From an uncultured Anaerolineales bacterium (GTDB taxonomy: Bacteria > Chloroflexota > Anaerolineae > Anaerolineales > UBA6663), in the NCBI GenBank assembly GCA_937952305.1, contig CALFZO010000021.1, positions 1 through 64,000 on the forward strand: DNA of 64,000 nt, given 5' to 3'. Positions 24,697 through 34,413 of this stretch are shown one piece after another. The translations under genes and the position numbers were made by a program. The notes beneath the pieces were generated by a model. That model did no database searches and was not told the origin of the DNA. It worked only from the letters and a program-made list of their open reading frames with translations. The number at the start of each line of letters is the position of its first letter. Within the stretch, counting starts at the first letter, position 1.

Positions 24697-26634
24697 ATGT
24701 CTCGGCTGAAGCTGCTCGTCCTCAGCGTCGTGCTCCTGCTGCTGTCACTGGCTTTCTTCACCCCGGCCTTTGCCGCCCGCCGGCCCTCCACGGCGCAGTT
24801 ATTGCGCCAGTTGGGCGGGGTCCCGTGCCCCGCCGACAGCGCCTTTACGTGCGTGACCATCCAGGTGCCGCTGGATCATTTCAACTCCGCCGACCCGCGC
24901 ACGATCCCCGTGGTCTTCGCCGTGCTCCCGGCCAGCGGCGCGCGCAAAGGCCTGTTTGTCACGGCCACCGGCGGGCCGGGCACCTCCGGCATCGCCCTCG
25001 CCGATGCCTACGCGGCCGCGCTGGACCCGGCCATCCTGCGCCGCTTTGACCAGGTCTTCTTTGATCAGCGCGGCCTCGCCTTGTCCGGCGGCTTGACCTG
25101 CCCGGAAGCCGCCGCCGCCTATTACCAGACCGATGGCCGCGCGGAGACGCCGGCTCAGGAGGCGGCCTTGCGCCAGGCGGTCGCGACCTTCAGCCAGGCG
25201 TGCGTGGCGGAGGCGGGGTCGCCGGAGCTGCTGCCCTATTTGGGCACGGACCAAGCCGTGGAAGACCTCGATCTGTTTCGGCAGCTGCTCCAGGACGACC
25301 GGCTCTGGCTTTACGGCGAAAGCTACGGCACGCAGTTCGCCCAGACCTACGCCGCCCGCCACGGCGATCACCTGGCCGGGCTCATCCTGGATGGGACGGT
25401 CGATCTGACACTCACCGGCTATGAGTATTACGCCCAGCAGGCCCAGGCCTTCAGCGACACGCTCACCGCGACCCTGGCGGTCTGCCAGGCCGATCCGGCC
25501 TGCGCCGAAGACCTGGGCGGCGACGCGGTGGCGGCCTACGATCAGCTCGCGGCCGAGCTGCGCGGCCAGGCCCGGCCGGTCCGCTTCCCGCTGCCGGAGG
25601 GCCGGACGGCCTGGCGCACGTTCACGTTCGCGGACCTGGAGGTAGTGGCCGCCGGGCAGATGTACAACGAGGGCGACCGCATGTTGTTCACGCGCGCCCT
25701 GGCCGCCGCGAGCACGCGGCATGACCTGGTGCCGCTGGCCCGCCTGCTCTACCTCTCGCTCGGCCTCGATCCCCAGACGCTGGACGTGATCCCAGATCCC
25801 GCCTACTCAGATGCCGGCTACTACGGCGTGGAGTGCCAGGACTACGGTTATCCGGGCGCGACGCCCGCCGACAAGGCCGAGAACTACCTGCGCGCCGGCG
25901 ACACCGTGGAGGCGGCGGTGCCGCGGCTGGCGTCGCTGTTCTACGGCGACCTGCCGTGCGCTTACTGGCCGCAGGCGACCGCTGACCTGGCGCGGCCGGC
26001 GCCGCTGACCGCGGCCGGCCTCCCGACGCTGGTCCTCGGCGCGACCGCCGACCCGGCCACGCCGGTCGGCAACGGGGTCAGCGTGTACGCGCGCCTGGAC
26101 GACGGTTACCTCATCACCCAGCAAGGCGGCCCGCACGTCATCTTCGGGCGCGGCAATGCCTGCCCGGATGACCTCGTCACGGATTATCTGGTGCGCGGCG
26201 TGCTGCCCGCGCAGCGCGAGACCGAGTGTCCGGGCGTCGTGGCCGACGAGTACGTGCCGCTAGCGCCGCGGAGCGCGTCCGCGTTTGCGAACCCGTTGGA
26301 GGCCCTGGCCTCGGCCGAGACCGAGATCACGTACCTGCCCGAGTATTACTATTGGGACGGCCTTGAGCCGGGCAGCGCGGGCTGCGCCCAGCGCGGGACG
26401 CTGCAGTTCGAGGCGCTCTCAGCCGGCTATGGCCTCCAGCTGGACACGTGCGCGTTCAGCGCCGGGTTCAACCTGACCGGGACAGGCAGCTACGACCCCG
26501 ACCGGGACCGCTTCGTCCTGGAGGTCGCCACCACCGGGCGCTGGCAATGCGCGCTCAAGTATGTGCGCCAGGGCGAGCGGACCCGCGTCACCGGCCGTTG
26601 CAACGGCCAGGCCGTCAGCTGGGCTCGGCCCTGA
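24697..26634 (+). CDS. Secreted alpha/beta hydrolase, tripeptidyl-aminopeptidase type
   Basis: 645 residues. A signal peptide (LLVLSVVLLLLSLAFFTPAFA) shows export. The hydrolase fold has the nucleophile Ser in YGESYGTQFA, the acid in LGATADPATPVG and the His in GGPHVIFG, which fits the TAP-like C-terminal domain of tripeptidyl aminopeptidases and prolyl iminopeptidase relatives. The last 110 residues, after the hydrolase, form an extra beta-rich piece with two Cys (GCAQRGTLQF, LDTCAFSAGF) and a third in TGRCNGQAV, probably an exported binding domain. AAGGAG precedes the ATG. Confidence 0.88.
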   Translation: MSRLKLLVLSVVLLLLSLAFFTPAFAARRPSTAQLLRQLGGVPCPADSAFTCVTIQVPLDHFNSADPRTIPVVFAVLPASGARKGLFVTATGGPGTSGIALADAYAAALDPAILRRFDQVFFDQRGLALSGGLTCPEAAAAYYQTDGRAETPAQEAALRQAVATFSQACVAEAGSPELLPYLGTDQAVEDLDLFRQLLQDDRLWLYGESYGTQFAQTYAARHGDHLAGLILDGTVDLTLTGYEYYAQQAQAFSDTLTATLAVCQADPACAEDLGGDAVAAYDQLAAELRGQARPVRFPLPEGRTAWRTFTFADLEVVAAGQMYNEGDRMLFTRALAAASTRHDLVPLARLLYLSLGLDPQTLDVIPDPAYSDAGYYGVECQDYGYPGATPADKAENYLRAGDTVEAAVPRLASLFYGDLPCAYWPQATADLARPAPLTAAGLPTLVLGATADPATPVGNGVSVYARLDDGYLITQQGGPHVIFGRGNACPDDLVTDYLVRGVLPAQRETECPGVVADEYVPLAPRSASAFANPLEALASAETEITYLPEYYYWDGLEPGSAGCAQRGTLQFEALSAGYGLQLDTCAFSAGFNLTGTGSYDPDRDRFVLEVATTGRWQCALKYVRQGERTRVTGRCNGQAVSWARP

Positions 26635-26694
26635 CGCCTCGCCGCTCATCGAAAAATTTAAGAAATCAACTGGAGACCCCGCGGGAAAAAGCTG

Positions 26695-26700
26695 TATACT
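26695..26700 (+). promoter_or_regulatory. -10 box candidate (TATACT) for the DUF4287 gene
   Basis: TATACT ends 39 bases before the ATG. A four-of-six -35 (TGGAGA at 26671) lies at an 18-base spacing. The upstream 60 bases are AT-rich compared with the surroundings. Confidence 0.45.
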
Positions 26701-26739
26701 CAGATCAGAATTAGAACATCTGAGCGAAAGGCGGCTCGC

Positions 26740-27315
26740 ATGAACAGCGTCGACAAAGCAACTGAAACTCAGATCCGCAACATCCAGACCAAGACCGGCA
26801 AGTCGTTGGAGCAGCTCAGCGCGCTGATCAAGAAGAGCGGCCTGACCAAGCATGGCGAGATCCGGGACATGCTTAAGCGCGACCTGGGTCTGGGGCACGG
26901 GGACGCCAACACGCTGACGCACGTGGTCCTGCAATCGGATGGCGCCCGCGCGGCCCAGGCCAGCGGCGCCTCGCCCGACGACGTCGTGGCCGCTCTGTAC
27001 AGCGGCGCCAAAGCCGAACTGCGCCCGATCCACGACAAGCTCATGGCCGCCATCACGCGCTTCGGCGACTTTGAGATCGCGCCTAAGAAGGGCTACCTGA
27101 GCCTGCGCCGCGGCAAGCAGTTCGCCATGATCGGCCCTGCCACCAATAGCCGGGTGGAAGTCGGCCTGAATATGAAGGGTGTGCCCGCCACCGCGCGCCT
27201 GGTCGCCCAGCCGGCGGGCGGCATGTGCCAGTACAAGGTCAAGGTCACCGACGTCCAGGAGGTCGACCGGGAGTTGATCGCCTGGATCAAGCAGGCCTAC
27301 GACAGCGCGGGCTGA
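26740..27315 (+). CDS. DUF4287 - DUF5655 protein
   Basis: 191 residues. The N-terminal 75 residues match DUF4287 (TETQIRNIQTKTGKSLEQLSALIKKSGLTKHGEIRDMLKRDLGLGHGDAN in outline), a small helical domain. Residues 85-188 match DUF5655 (YSGAKAELRPIHDKLMAAI, PKKGYLSLRRGKQFAMIGP, NMKGV), a domain of unknown function often called transport-associated. The pairing of the two domains is common in soil and aquatic bacteria. Cytosolic, AT-richer promoter region, its own terminator at 27367: likely a single-gene unit. Confidence 0.88.
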   Translation: MNSVDKATETQIRNIQTKTGKSLEQLSALIKKSGLTKHGEIRDMLKRDLGLGHGDANTLTHVVLQSDGARAAQASGASPDDVVAALYSGAKAELRPIHDKLMAAITRFGDFEIAPKKGYLSLRRGKQFAMIGPATNSRVEVGLNMKGVPATARLVAQPAGGMCQYKVKVTDVQEVDRELIAWIKQAYDSAG

Positions 27316-27366
27316 GTGTCCGGCGGGCGCCGTCACCGCGGCGCGGCGTTGGTCCCACAAACACAG

Positions 27367-27394
27367 ACCGGCCGGCGAAGACTCGCCGGCCGGT
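27367..27394. terminator. Strong hairpin terminator between convergent genes
   Basis: ACCGGCCGGCGA (27367-27378) pairs perfectly with TCGCCGGCCGGT (27383-27394) around a 4-base loop. It sits between the DUF4287 gene (+) and the ABC permease (-). Confidence 0.8.
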
Positions 27395-27424
27395 TGCGCT
27401 TAAAGAAGACGGGGAGCGGGGCGG

Positions 27425-29980
27425 CTACTCGTAGCGCAGCGCCTGGATGATATCCAACCGCGCCGCCTGGCGGGCCGGGATGATGGCCGCGAACGCCCCG
27501 AAGAGCAGGCCGACCGCCACGGCCACCACCATTGCCTGGCCCGGGAAGGCGTAGGTGACCGGGAAGCCCAGCGCCGCGAAGGCGCTGGTGGCCATGTAGC
27601 CCAGGTACAGGCCGGTGAGCAGGCCGAAGGCCGTGCCGATGGCGGCCAGGATCAGGGCCTCAGCCAGGATGACCGTCTGCACCTGCGAACGCGCCGCCCC
27701 GACGGCGCGCAGCATGCCGATCTCGCGCGTGCGCTCGATCACGCCGATGGCCAGGGTGTTAATCATGGCGATCAGCGACGGGATCGCCAGGAAGATCACC
27801 ATCGCGTAGATGCCGGCGAAGGCGGCGTCGAAGATGCCGCGGTTCTGGTCCACATATTCCTGCCCGGAGACCAATTTAAACTGCGGGTATGGCTGGAGCG
27901 CCTGCTTGAAGGCCGCCTCCACCGCGGCGCGGTCCGCGCCCGGCTTCAGGTTGATCTGGTAGAACACGTCTTCGGCCCGGCCGAAGTCGGCGGCGATGTT
28001 GGCCTGCGAGAGGTAGCCGGTGGTCGTCTTGGCGTTCAGATAGTCCGAGGCGATGCCGACGACCTTGTACGTGACCGTGCCGGTCGGCGTGAGCAGGGTG
28101 ACGTCGTCGCCCATTTTCACGCCGGCCGAAGCCTGCAGGACGCCGTTGATGATCAGGCCGCGGCCGGACTCGATCTCACGGAAGGCGGTCTCCGGATCGC
28201 CCTCCACGAAGGCCAGCCCGCTGGTCTGGGTATAGGCCTGCGGCTCGATGCCGAGCAGGCCGACCGCCACGTCGTTGATCTGGGTGCCCGCGAAGCGCAG
28301 GCTGCTGACCACGTCCACGCCGTCCACGGCGCGCAGGTCCTCGGCCAGCGTCGGGCTGGCGCCGGTGTTCACGCCCCAGACCGCCACTGTCGGCGGCACG
28401 AGCAGGTAGTCGCTGCTCAGGCTGTTCTCCAGCATCTCCGTGAAGGTGATCGCCAGGCTGGTGATCAGGCCGGCGGCCATCACCAGGATGGCCAGGGCGA
28501 TCATGGTGGTGGCGGAGGTCACGGCGGCCCGCGTCGGCTGGCGCGAGAGGTTGCCCTCGGCCAGCTGCGCCGTGCCGTCTCGGGCGAAGGCCAGGGCCAG
28601 CACCCGGCTGAACAGACCCGCGATCGGGTTGACCAGCGCCGGGGCGATCAGGATCAGCCCGCCGATGAACAGGAAGCTTCCCAGCGCGAGCAGACCGGCA
28701 TTGCCCGTAACCAGGGCCGCCGCCGCGCCTGCCAAGAGCACCACCCCCGCCCAAAAGCTCAGGCCCGCGATCCGGCGCCAGGCCAGCGCGCCGATGGACG
28801 GCCGCAGGGCCTCCAGCGGCGTCACCCGGCTGGCGGCGCGCGCCGGCAGCAGGCCGGCCAGCAGCGTGACGCCGACCCCGACGGTGACGGAGAGCACGAC
28901 CAGCCCGGGCGTCACCACCGGCGCGCCGACCTGGATGTTCAGCAGTTGCCGTCCAATCTGCGAGACCGCGGCCAGGGCCAGCCAGCCCATGCCGTAGCCC
29001 AGCACGAGCCCGGCGGCGGTGCCGACCACGCCCTGGATCAGGCCTTCGATCAGGATCAGGCCCGTGATCGTGCCGCGGCTGGCGCCGATGGCGCGCAGCA
29101 TGCCGATATCGTGGCGGCGCTCGGCGACGATGGTGCGGAAGGTGTTGAAGATGATGAAGCCGCCCATCAGCAGGCCGAGCGCCCCGAGCAGGGTGAAGAT
29201 CCTCTGGGCGGTCCCGATGTTGGTCAGGATCTCGGCCCCCGGCTGGAGCACGCCGATCGTGAAGCTGCCGCCGACCGCGGCCGCGATGTCGGCCTCGATC
29301 TGGGCGCGGGCGGCCTCGTTGGCAGTGTCGAAGTTGGCGTCGACGACGTTGATTTGGCCGGGCACGTTGAACAGGCGCTGGGCCTCGCTCAGGGTGACGA
29401 GCACCTCTTCGTTGCCGGGCAGCAGGCGCTGCGGCAACAGGCCGACGATGGTCAGGTCCGTCAGGCCGATCGGCGTCGGCAGGCTCAGGGTGTCGCCGAG
29501 CTGCAGGCCGGCCTCATCGGCCAGGGACTCGGTGATGACGGCGACCGCGCCGTCACCGGCCTCGAGAAAGCGGCCCTGCAGGACGTTGAAGGACGCGATC
29601 GAGCGGATAGTATCCGGCACGGCGCCCACCAGCGTTACCGCCGTAAGACGGTCGGCCGTGGCTGGGTCCTGGTCGAAGAAGTCGGCCGGCAAGCCGATAC
29701 CGCGCTCGAGCGTGCCGGACACGACGCGCACGCCGGCGACGGCGGCGACCGTCTCGGCCACGGACTCCGGAAAGGCCTCGCCAGATTTGCTGGTAATGGT
29801 GGCGTCCACCTGCCCGGCCATCGCCAGGGCGTTGGCCTGGAAAGCGCCGATGAACGCCGGCATGACCGTGTTCATGCCGAAGATAAGCAGCACGCCAAAG
29901 ACGATGGCGAGCGTGGTCAGGCTGGTGCGCAGTTTGCGCCCGTTGAGATAACGCAGCGCGAGAGTGAGGTAGGTGGACAT
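27425..29980 (-). CDS. ABC transporter permease, FtsX/MacB type
   Basis: 851 residues with the double FtsX layout: an N-terminal helix, a large extracytoplasmic MacB-like domain (about 40-250), three helices with MLRAIGASRGTI, more helices in the middle, a second extracytoplasmic domain (about 500-690) and a final FtsX block (REIGMLRAVGAARSQV, then IPARQAARLDIIQALRYE). Such permeases export lipoproteins, peptides or antibiotics, or act as mechanotransmitters. It is 12 bases from its ATP-binding partner and in the same operon as padR, which suggests a drug- or phenolic-induced export system. Confidence 0.92.
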   Translation of the reverse strand: MSTYLTLALRYLNGRKLRTSLTTLAIVFGVLLIFGMNTVMPAFIGAFQANALAMAGQVDATITSKSGEAFPESVAETVAAVAGVRVVSGTLERGIGLPADFFDQDPATADRLTAVTLVGAVPDTIRSIASFNVLQGRFLEAGDGAVAVITESLADEAGLQLGDTLSLPTPIGLTDLTIVGLLPQRLLPGNEEVLVTLSEAQRLFNVPGQINVVDANFDTANEAARAQIEADIAAAVGGSFTIGVLQPGAEILTNIGTAQRIFTLLGALGLLMGGFIIFNTFRTIVAERRHDIGMLRAIGASRGTITGLILIEGLIQGVVGTAAGLVLGYGMGWLALAAVSQIGRQLLNIQVGAPVVTPGLVVLSVTVGVGVTLLAGLLPARAASRVTPLEALRPSIGALAWRRIAGLSFWAGVVLLAGAAAALVTGNAGLLALGSFLFIGGLILIAPALVNPIAGLFSRVLALAFARDGTAQLAEGNLSRQPTRAAVTSATTMIALAILVMAAGLITSLAITFTEMLENSLSSDYLLVPPTVAVWGVNTGASPTLAEDLRAVDGVDVVSSLRFAGTQINDVAVGLLGIEPQAYTQTSGLAFVEGDPETAFREIESGRGLIINGVLQASAGVKMGDDVTLLTPTGTVTYKVVGIASDYLNAKTTTGYLSQANIAADFGRAEDVFYQINLKPGADRAAVEAAFKQALQPYPQFKLVSGQEYVDQNRGIFDAAFAGIYAMVIFLAIPSLIAMINTLAIGVIERTREIGMLRAVGAARSQVQTVILAEALILAAIGTAFGLLTGLYLGYMATSAFAALGFPVTYAFPGQAMVVAVAVGLLFGAFAAIIPARQAARLDIIQALRYE

Positions 29981-29992
29981 GGCGGCCTCCGT

Positions 29993-30733
<741 letters not shown>

Positions 30734-30755
30734 GCCTAACTCCTTCGATAAAGAC

Positions 30756-30779
30756 GGGCTGGCCGAGAGGGTCCAGCCC
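30756..30779 (-). terminator. Hairpin between padR and the ABC genes (attenuator candidate)
   Basis: GGGCTGG (30756-30762) pairs with CCAGCCC (30773-30779) around 10 bases. On the minus strand it is followed by GTCTTTATC. It may lower expression of the transporter relative to padR. Confidence 0.35.
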
Positions 30780-30782
30780 CGG

Positions 30783-31382
30783 TTATGAGCCAATCATCTC
30801 GGCGCTCTTGCGTGGCCGGCCGCGCGGCCGGGCTTCCGGCTCGGGCAGGGGCTGGCGCCGGACCTCGTCCAGGCGGGCTTCGACCATGTCCAGCCAGCGC
30901 AGGTCAGCTTCCAGGTGCATGCCGGCCTTGTCCAGCAGCAGGATCTTGGCCAGCTCCCGCTTCGGGTCGGCCACATTGCGCTGGGCCGTGACGGCGTGGA
31001 GGTCCCGATACAGCGCGGCGCGCTGGGTCTGGATCAAGCGCTGGGGCGACGGCTGGCCGGTGAGCAGCGCCAGCATCAGCTTGATGAAGAACTCGTCTCG
31101 GCTGTGCTCGCGTTCGACCCCGGTCCCCAGCCACTCGTTCAGGCTCGCCCGGCCTGGCGCCGTGATCGTGTACACGCGTTTGTCCGGCCCGGCCGGCGCT
31201 TCCACCGGCTCCTCGGCCACCAGGCCAGCCTCCTCCAACCGCCCCAGCGTCGTGTAGACCTGGGCTGGCTTTATGTCCCAGTTCTGTTCGCCGCCCACAA
31301 GCGCCTCAAACGCCGCGTGTAACTCATAACCGTGGCGCGGACGTTGGGCCAGTAGGCCCAGAATAGCGAATCGAACCGACAT
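30783..31382 (-). CDS. PadR family transcriptional regulator
   Basis: 199 residues. The N-terminal winged helix (VRFAILGLLAQRPRHGYELHAAFEAL, QVYTTLGRLEEAGLVAEE) is typical PadR, and the C-terminal helical dimer domain (about 100-175) includes FFIKLMLALLTGQP. The end is basic (RPRGRPRKSAEM). PadR proteins usually repress a neighbouring exporter and themselves until a small ligand binds. Here padR is the first gene of an operon with the ABC pair, and a palindrome lies between its promoter and ATG, so autorepression is the natural model. Confidence 0.93.
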   Translation of the reverse strand: MSVRFAILGLLAQRPRHGYELHAAFEALVGGEQNWDIKPAQVYTTLGRLEEAGLVAEEPVEAPAGPDKRVYTITAPGRASLNEWLGTGVEREHSRDEFFIKLMLALLTGQPSPQRLIQTQRAALYRDLHAVTAQRNVADPKRELAKILLLDKAGMHLEADLRWLDMVEARLDEVRRQPLPEPEARPRGRPRKSAEMIGS

Positions 31383-31412
31383 AAATGAAAATAGTCTACT
31401 GTTTTCTCATTT
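31383..31412 (-). promoter_or_regulatory. 30-bp palindrome, candidate PadR operator
   Basis: Outer arms AAATGA (31383-31388) and TCATTT (31407-31412) pair perfectly and further bases inside also match (10 of 15 pairs). It directly abuts the padR ATG and would cover about +2 to +31 of the transcript, so a bound dimer would block elongation or initiation. Confidence 0.5.
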
Positions 31413-31420
31413 GCTCGAAA

Positions 31421-31449
31421 AAGATAAACCTGTTTTGTATTTGTGTCAA
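31421..31449 (-). promoter_or_regulatory. Promoter of the padR-ABC operon
   Basis: On the minus strand TTGACA (31449-31444, full consensus), 17 bases, then TATCTT (31426-31421). The surrounding 80 bases are clearly AT-rich for this genome. Start of transcription near 31414. Confidence 0.75.
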
Positions 31450-31514
31450 GAAAAATCGTCTGTGGCACGAGCGGTTTTTACGCGCTGGCCCTCGTCAGGC
31501 TGGAACATAAAATT

Positions 31515-31547
31515 GATCAGCCTCCGCAACCTGGGCGGAGGCTGATC
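31515..31547 (-). terminator. Intrinsic terminator of the GNAT-LLM operon
   Basis: A perfect 13-bp stem (GATCAGCCTCCGC 31515-31527 with its complement at 31535-31547) with a 7-base loop, followed on the minus strand by AATTTTATG. It lies 50 bases after the stop of the LLM oxidoreductase gene. Confidence 0.85.
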
Positions 31548-31597
31548 GGTTGTGGGGTCGTCGAATTGACGGCTATGCGCGCTGTCTGGCGCCGCTA

Positions 31598-32413
31598 TCA
31601 GGCCGGAGGCCCGGCCTTGATCCGGGCCAGCAAGGCTTCGGGTGTGTCGCGGGAGCCAAAGACGGCTTCCAGCCACCAGGTGGCGCCGGCTGTTTCATAA
31701 AGGCGTACGCGCGCGGTGTCGCGCGGCGACGCGGTCACACCATCCACGGCGACCTCGAACGGGTCCGTCGTGGCGCGATGCTGGCGGAGGTAGGCGAGGT
31801 GTTGGGCGAGCTCTTCCGGCGGCAGGGTGACCGCCTGGTTTTCGTCGATGGTGCCGATGATCCAGCCCTCCCAACGCGCGGCGCGGCGCAGGGCTGGACG
31901 GCTGAGGCCGCCGACCCAGACCGGCGGGCGCGGTTTCTGGAAAGCCGCCGGCACCAGTTGGACTTGCGCGAGATGATAGTGCGGGCCGTGATGCGTGACG
32001 GTTTCACCGGCCAGGAGCTGGGCCAGCAGCGGCAGGCCCTCGTCCAGCATCGCGGCCCGCGTCCTGGCCTCCCGCGCCTCGCCAAAGGGCGCAAAGTCGA
32101 AATCCACGCCGGCGCCGACGCCGAAGATCACGCGCCCGCCGCTCAGCCAATCCAGGGCGGCCAGAGTGCGGGCCAGCAGGTGCGGCCGGTAGCGGGGCAG
32201 GGGCGCGACGCCGGTGATGAGCTTGAGGCGCCGCGTGGCGGCCGCCACCGCCGCCAGCGCCACCCACGGATCGCCGGCGCCGTACGGCATCAGGACATGA
32301 TCCCACAGGCCCAGCGCCTCCCAGCCGGCCGCCTCAGCCGCCTGGGCCACCTGCACGACCGCGCGCGGATCACTGTATGTGCCGAACGGTACCACCTCAA
32401 TCCCATAGTGCAT
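31598..32413 (-). CDS. LLM-class flavin-dependent oxidoreductase
   Basis: 271 residues from ATG 32413 (MHYGIEVVPFG), which has GGAG upstream; a longer in-frame start has an unlikely Ser-rich N-terminus. The luciferase-like TIM barrel is visible in YSDPRAVVQVAQAAEAAGWEALGLWDH, RLKLITGVAPLPRYRPHLLARTLAALDWLSGGRVIFGVGAG and PPVWVGGLSRPALRRAAR. Such enzymes use FMN or F420; the deazaflavin-type protein at 41049 suggests F420 is present. It lies 25 bases after the GNAT gene and ends in a good terminator. Confidence 0.92.
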   Translation of the reverse strand: MHYGIEVVPFGTYSDPRAVVQVAQAAEAAGWEALGLWDHVLMPYGAGDPWVALAAVAAATRRLKLITGVAPLPRYRPHLLARTLAALDWLSGGRVIFGVGAGVDFDFAPFGEAREARTRAAMLDEGLPLLAQLLAGETVTHHGPHYHLAQVQLVPAAFQKPRPPVWVGGLSRPALRRAARWEGWIIGTIDENQAVTLPPEELAQHLAYLRQHRATTDPFEVAVDGVTASPRDTARVRLYETAGATWWLEAVFGSRDTPEALLARIKAGPPA

Positions 32414-32438
32414 GGCAGTGTCTCCGCGAGAGAGGTGT

Positions 32439-33362
32439 TTACCAGACGCGCGTCCAGGGCTCGGAGAGGTCGTATTCGCTGAAGCCCATCCCGTGATAGA
32501 GCGCATGCGCCGGCGCTGAGTACGAGCCGACCGTGGCCAGCGTGGCGCCCAGCCGCGCGGCCCGGCGCAGACCTTCGGCCATCACGGCCCGGCCCAGGCC
32601 GCGCTTCTGATGCTCCGGGTGCGTGCCGACCGGCTCGAAGACGACGGTGCGCGTGACGTCGTCGAGCCAGACCGTGCAGAAGGCCACGATCTCGCCGGTG
32701 GGCAGCGCCGCCACGATGTCGAGATCGCGCCGGTAGAGCGGCACGCGCTGGACGTTGCGATACCACTCCCAGCCCTCGTACTTGTCGTCCGGTTCATCCG
32801 GGTGGAAAGCCTTCCAGGAGGCCCAGCTGCGCGCCGGCAACTCGGCTTCGTCCCCGAGCGCGCGGACGACGTAACCGGCCGGAACCGGCGTCTCCGGGAT
32901 CGGCTGCGCCACCGGGCGGCGTCGCTGGTGCTCGGGCCAGTCGCCGCGGACATAGCCGCGCTCCCGGACGAGCGCCTGGCGCGCCTGATCGTTTGAGTCG
33001 GCCCAGACACGCAGCGTCCGCCGGCCTTCCTGGTCGGAGCCGGCGATGTGCTGTTCGGCGACGTCCAACATCTCGGCCTCCAGCGCGGACGAGCGGAAGC
33101 GCGGGTGCACTTGCAGGAACGCCTCGCGCGGATTGTCGGCGTTGAGGACGGCCGCGATTTCGCCGGCGTGTTCCCAGACGAAGACGGCCTCGGCCAGGTT
33201 CAAGTTGAAGATGTTCTCCTGAATGTGCCAGCGCCAGTAATCCCAGCGCAGGAGCGACCACGAGAATTCACGCCGGTCGTTAAGGAGGAAGACCTCGCGC
33301 AGGAATTGGCGCACGCGCCAGTAATCGGTGACGTCAACGTAGGGACGCAGGCTGGGCGGCAT
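32439..33362 (-). CDS. GNAT family acetyltransferase, tandem-domain type
   Basis: 307 residues from ATG 33362. The C-terminal half (about 160-300) is a clear GNAT domain with the acetyl-CoA loop HPEHQKRGLG, then AVMAEGLRRAARLGA and YHGMGFSEY. The N-terminal half (about 10-150) has a GNAT-like pattern (DYWRVRQFLREVF, ERGYVRGDW) but no intact CoA loop, so this looks like a tandem GNAT with one degenerate half. A copy of the composite promoter (33406-33473) lies just upstream. Substrate unknown. Confidence 0.88.
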   Translation of the reverse strand: MPPSLRPYVDVTDYWRVRQFLREVFLLNDRREFSWSLLRWDYWRWHIQENIFNLNLAEAVFVWEHAGEIAAVLNADNPREAFLQVHPRFRSSALEAEMLDVAEQHIAGSDQEGRRTLRVWADSNDQARQALVRERGYVRGDWPEHQRRRPVAQPIPETPVPAGYVVRALGDEAELPARSWASWKAFHPDEPDDKYEGWEWYRNVQRVPLYRRDLDIVAALPTGEIVAFCTVWLDDVTRTVVFEPVGTHPEHQKRGLGRAVMAEGLRRAARLGATLATVGSYSAPAHALYHGMGFSEYDLSEPWTRVW

Positions 33363-33405
33363 GGGGACACCTTTCGCACGGTTCGGGCTGGAGCTATGCA
33401 CCGTC

Positions 33406-33473
33406 ATTGTAAAGCTGCCGGCCCGCCGCCGCGCCCGTCTCCGGACGTAACCGGCCCTGGTCAACTGGCCAGG
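33406..33473 (-). promoter_or_regulatory. Composite CCTGG-box promoter, copy E (GNAT-LLM operon)
   Basis: Box CCTGGTCAACTGGCCAGG at 33456-33473 is a near-perfect palindrome (arms CCTGGTCA and TGGCCAGG). Exactly 44 bases downstream on the minus strand is the -10 TACAAT (33411-33406). Transcription should begin near 33399, so the box is centred near -65. The GGGGGAGT palindrome of copies A-C is not conserved here and there is no good -35, which suggests dependence on an activator. Confidence 0.65.
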
Positions 33474-33536
33474 TCATGGCCAACCCGAGTCACTCCGGCC
33501 AGAGCTCAGCCTGGGGCCGGCGCGTTGGCGGCAGAC

Positions 33537-34355
33537 CTACAGGCCGGTGGGGCGCGGCCGCGGCGCGAGGCGCGGCAACACCAGCGCCGCGATCACCCCC
33601 TGCATGGCGATAAACCAGCCGTAGGCTCCGACGGCGGTGGTGACCGGCAGCCAGGCGACGTTGACGAGGTTGAACGTGAGGTGGAAGACCACAGCCAGCA
33701 GCAGGCTGGACCGGCCGTGATTAAAGAACCAGGTCATGTAGAAATTGCCCGCCAGGACGAACAAGACGTTCAGCACCAAGTAGCCGGGGCCAAACTGGTC
33801 GAACGTGTCCATCAGCAGCCAGAAGGGCGCGTGCCAGACCGCCCACAGCAGGCCGAGGATCAGGCTGGCCACGAACGGGCTGTGCCGGTGTTGCAGCGAC
33901 GGTAGCGCCACGCCTCGCCAGCCGATCTCTTCGCCCAGGGTTGCGAGCAGCAAAAAGAAGGCGTTCACGGCGAACGCCGTCGCCGAGACCGGCGGCGCCG
34001 CGGCCACCGGCGGCTGACCGCCCACCGCGTTGTAAACCAGGCCGGTCAGCCCCAGGAGCGCCGGCTGGACCAGACCAGCCGCCGCCCACCAGCGCCAGTT
34101 CACGCGCCAGAACACGAGCCCGCCGAGCAAACGGCCTACCCCGGCGCGGCCGCCGGCGCGGGTCGTCAGCAGCAGGGCGGCCGCCGCCGGCATGAGCACG
34201 CCCAACAGACGCGCCATTTGGCTGACCGCGTCCGGGATGGCGAGCGGCCCGATACCGAAGTGCGCCAGCGCCAGCGGGACCCAGATGGCCCAGGAAAGCG
34301 CGAAAGTGAGGCCGAAGAAGGCAACTGGGTGGATCTGTCTGGGGTTTGAAGCCAT
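33537..34355 (-). CDS. CPBP-family intramembrane protease
   Basis: 272 residues from ATG 34355 (MASNPRQIHPVAFFGL); an upstream start adds a polar tail not seen in the family. Seven to eight membrane helices. The CPBP (CAAX-protease/bacteriocin-processing) motifs are present: EEIGWRG (motif 1), WAVWHAPFW (motif 2) and FHLTFN (motif 3). These Glu/His residues form the glutamic-type active site. It follows the lipoprotein gene by 58 bases in the same direction, under promoter copy A. Confidence 0.92.
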   Translation of the reverse strand: MASNPRQIHPVAFFGLTFALSWAIWVPLALAHFGIGPLAIPDAVSQMARLLGVLMPAAAALLLTTRAGGRAGVGRLLGGLVFWRVNWRWWAAAGLVQPALLGLTGLVYNAVGGQPPVAAAPPVSATAFAVNAFFLLLATLGEEIGWRGVALPSLQHRHSPFVASLILGLLWAVWHAPFWLLMDTFDQFGPGYLVLNVLFVLAGNFYMTWFFNHGRSSLLLAVVFHLTFNLVNVAWLPVTTAVGAYGWFIAMQGVIAALVLPRLAPRPRPTGL

Positions 34356-34413
34356 GGGCGCCTCGTTTGATCTGGCCTCAGCCTGCCGGCAGGCGGCCGA
34401 CATCGGCCGCGTC

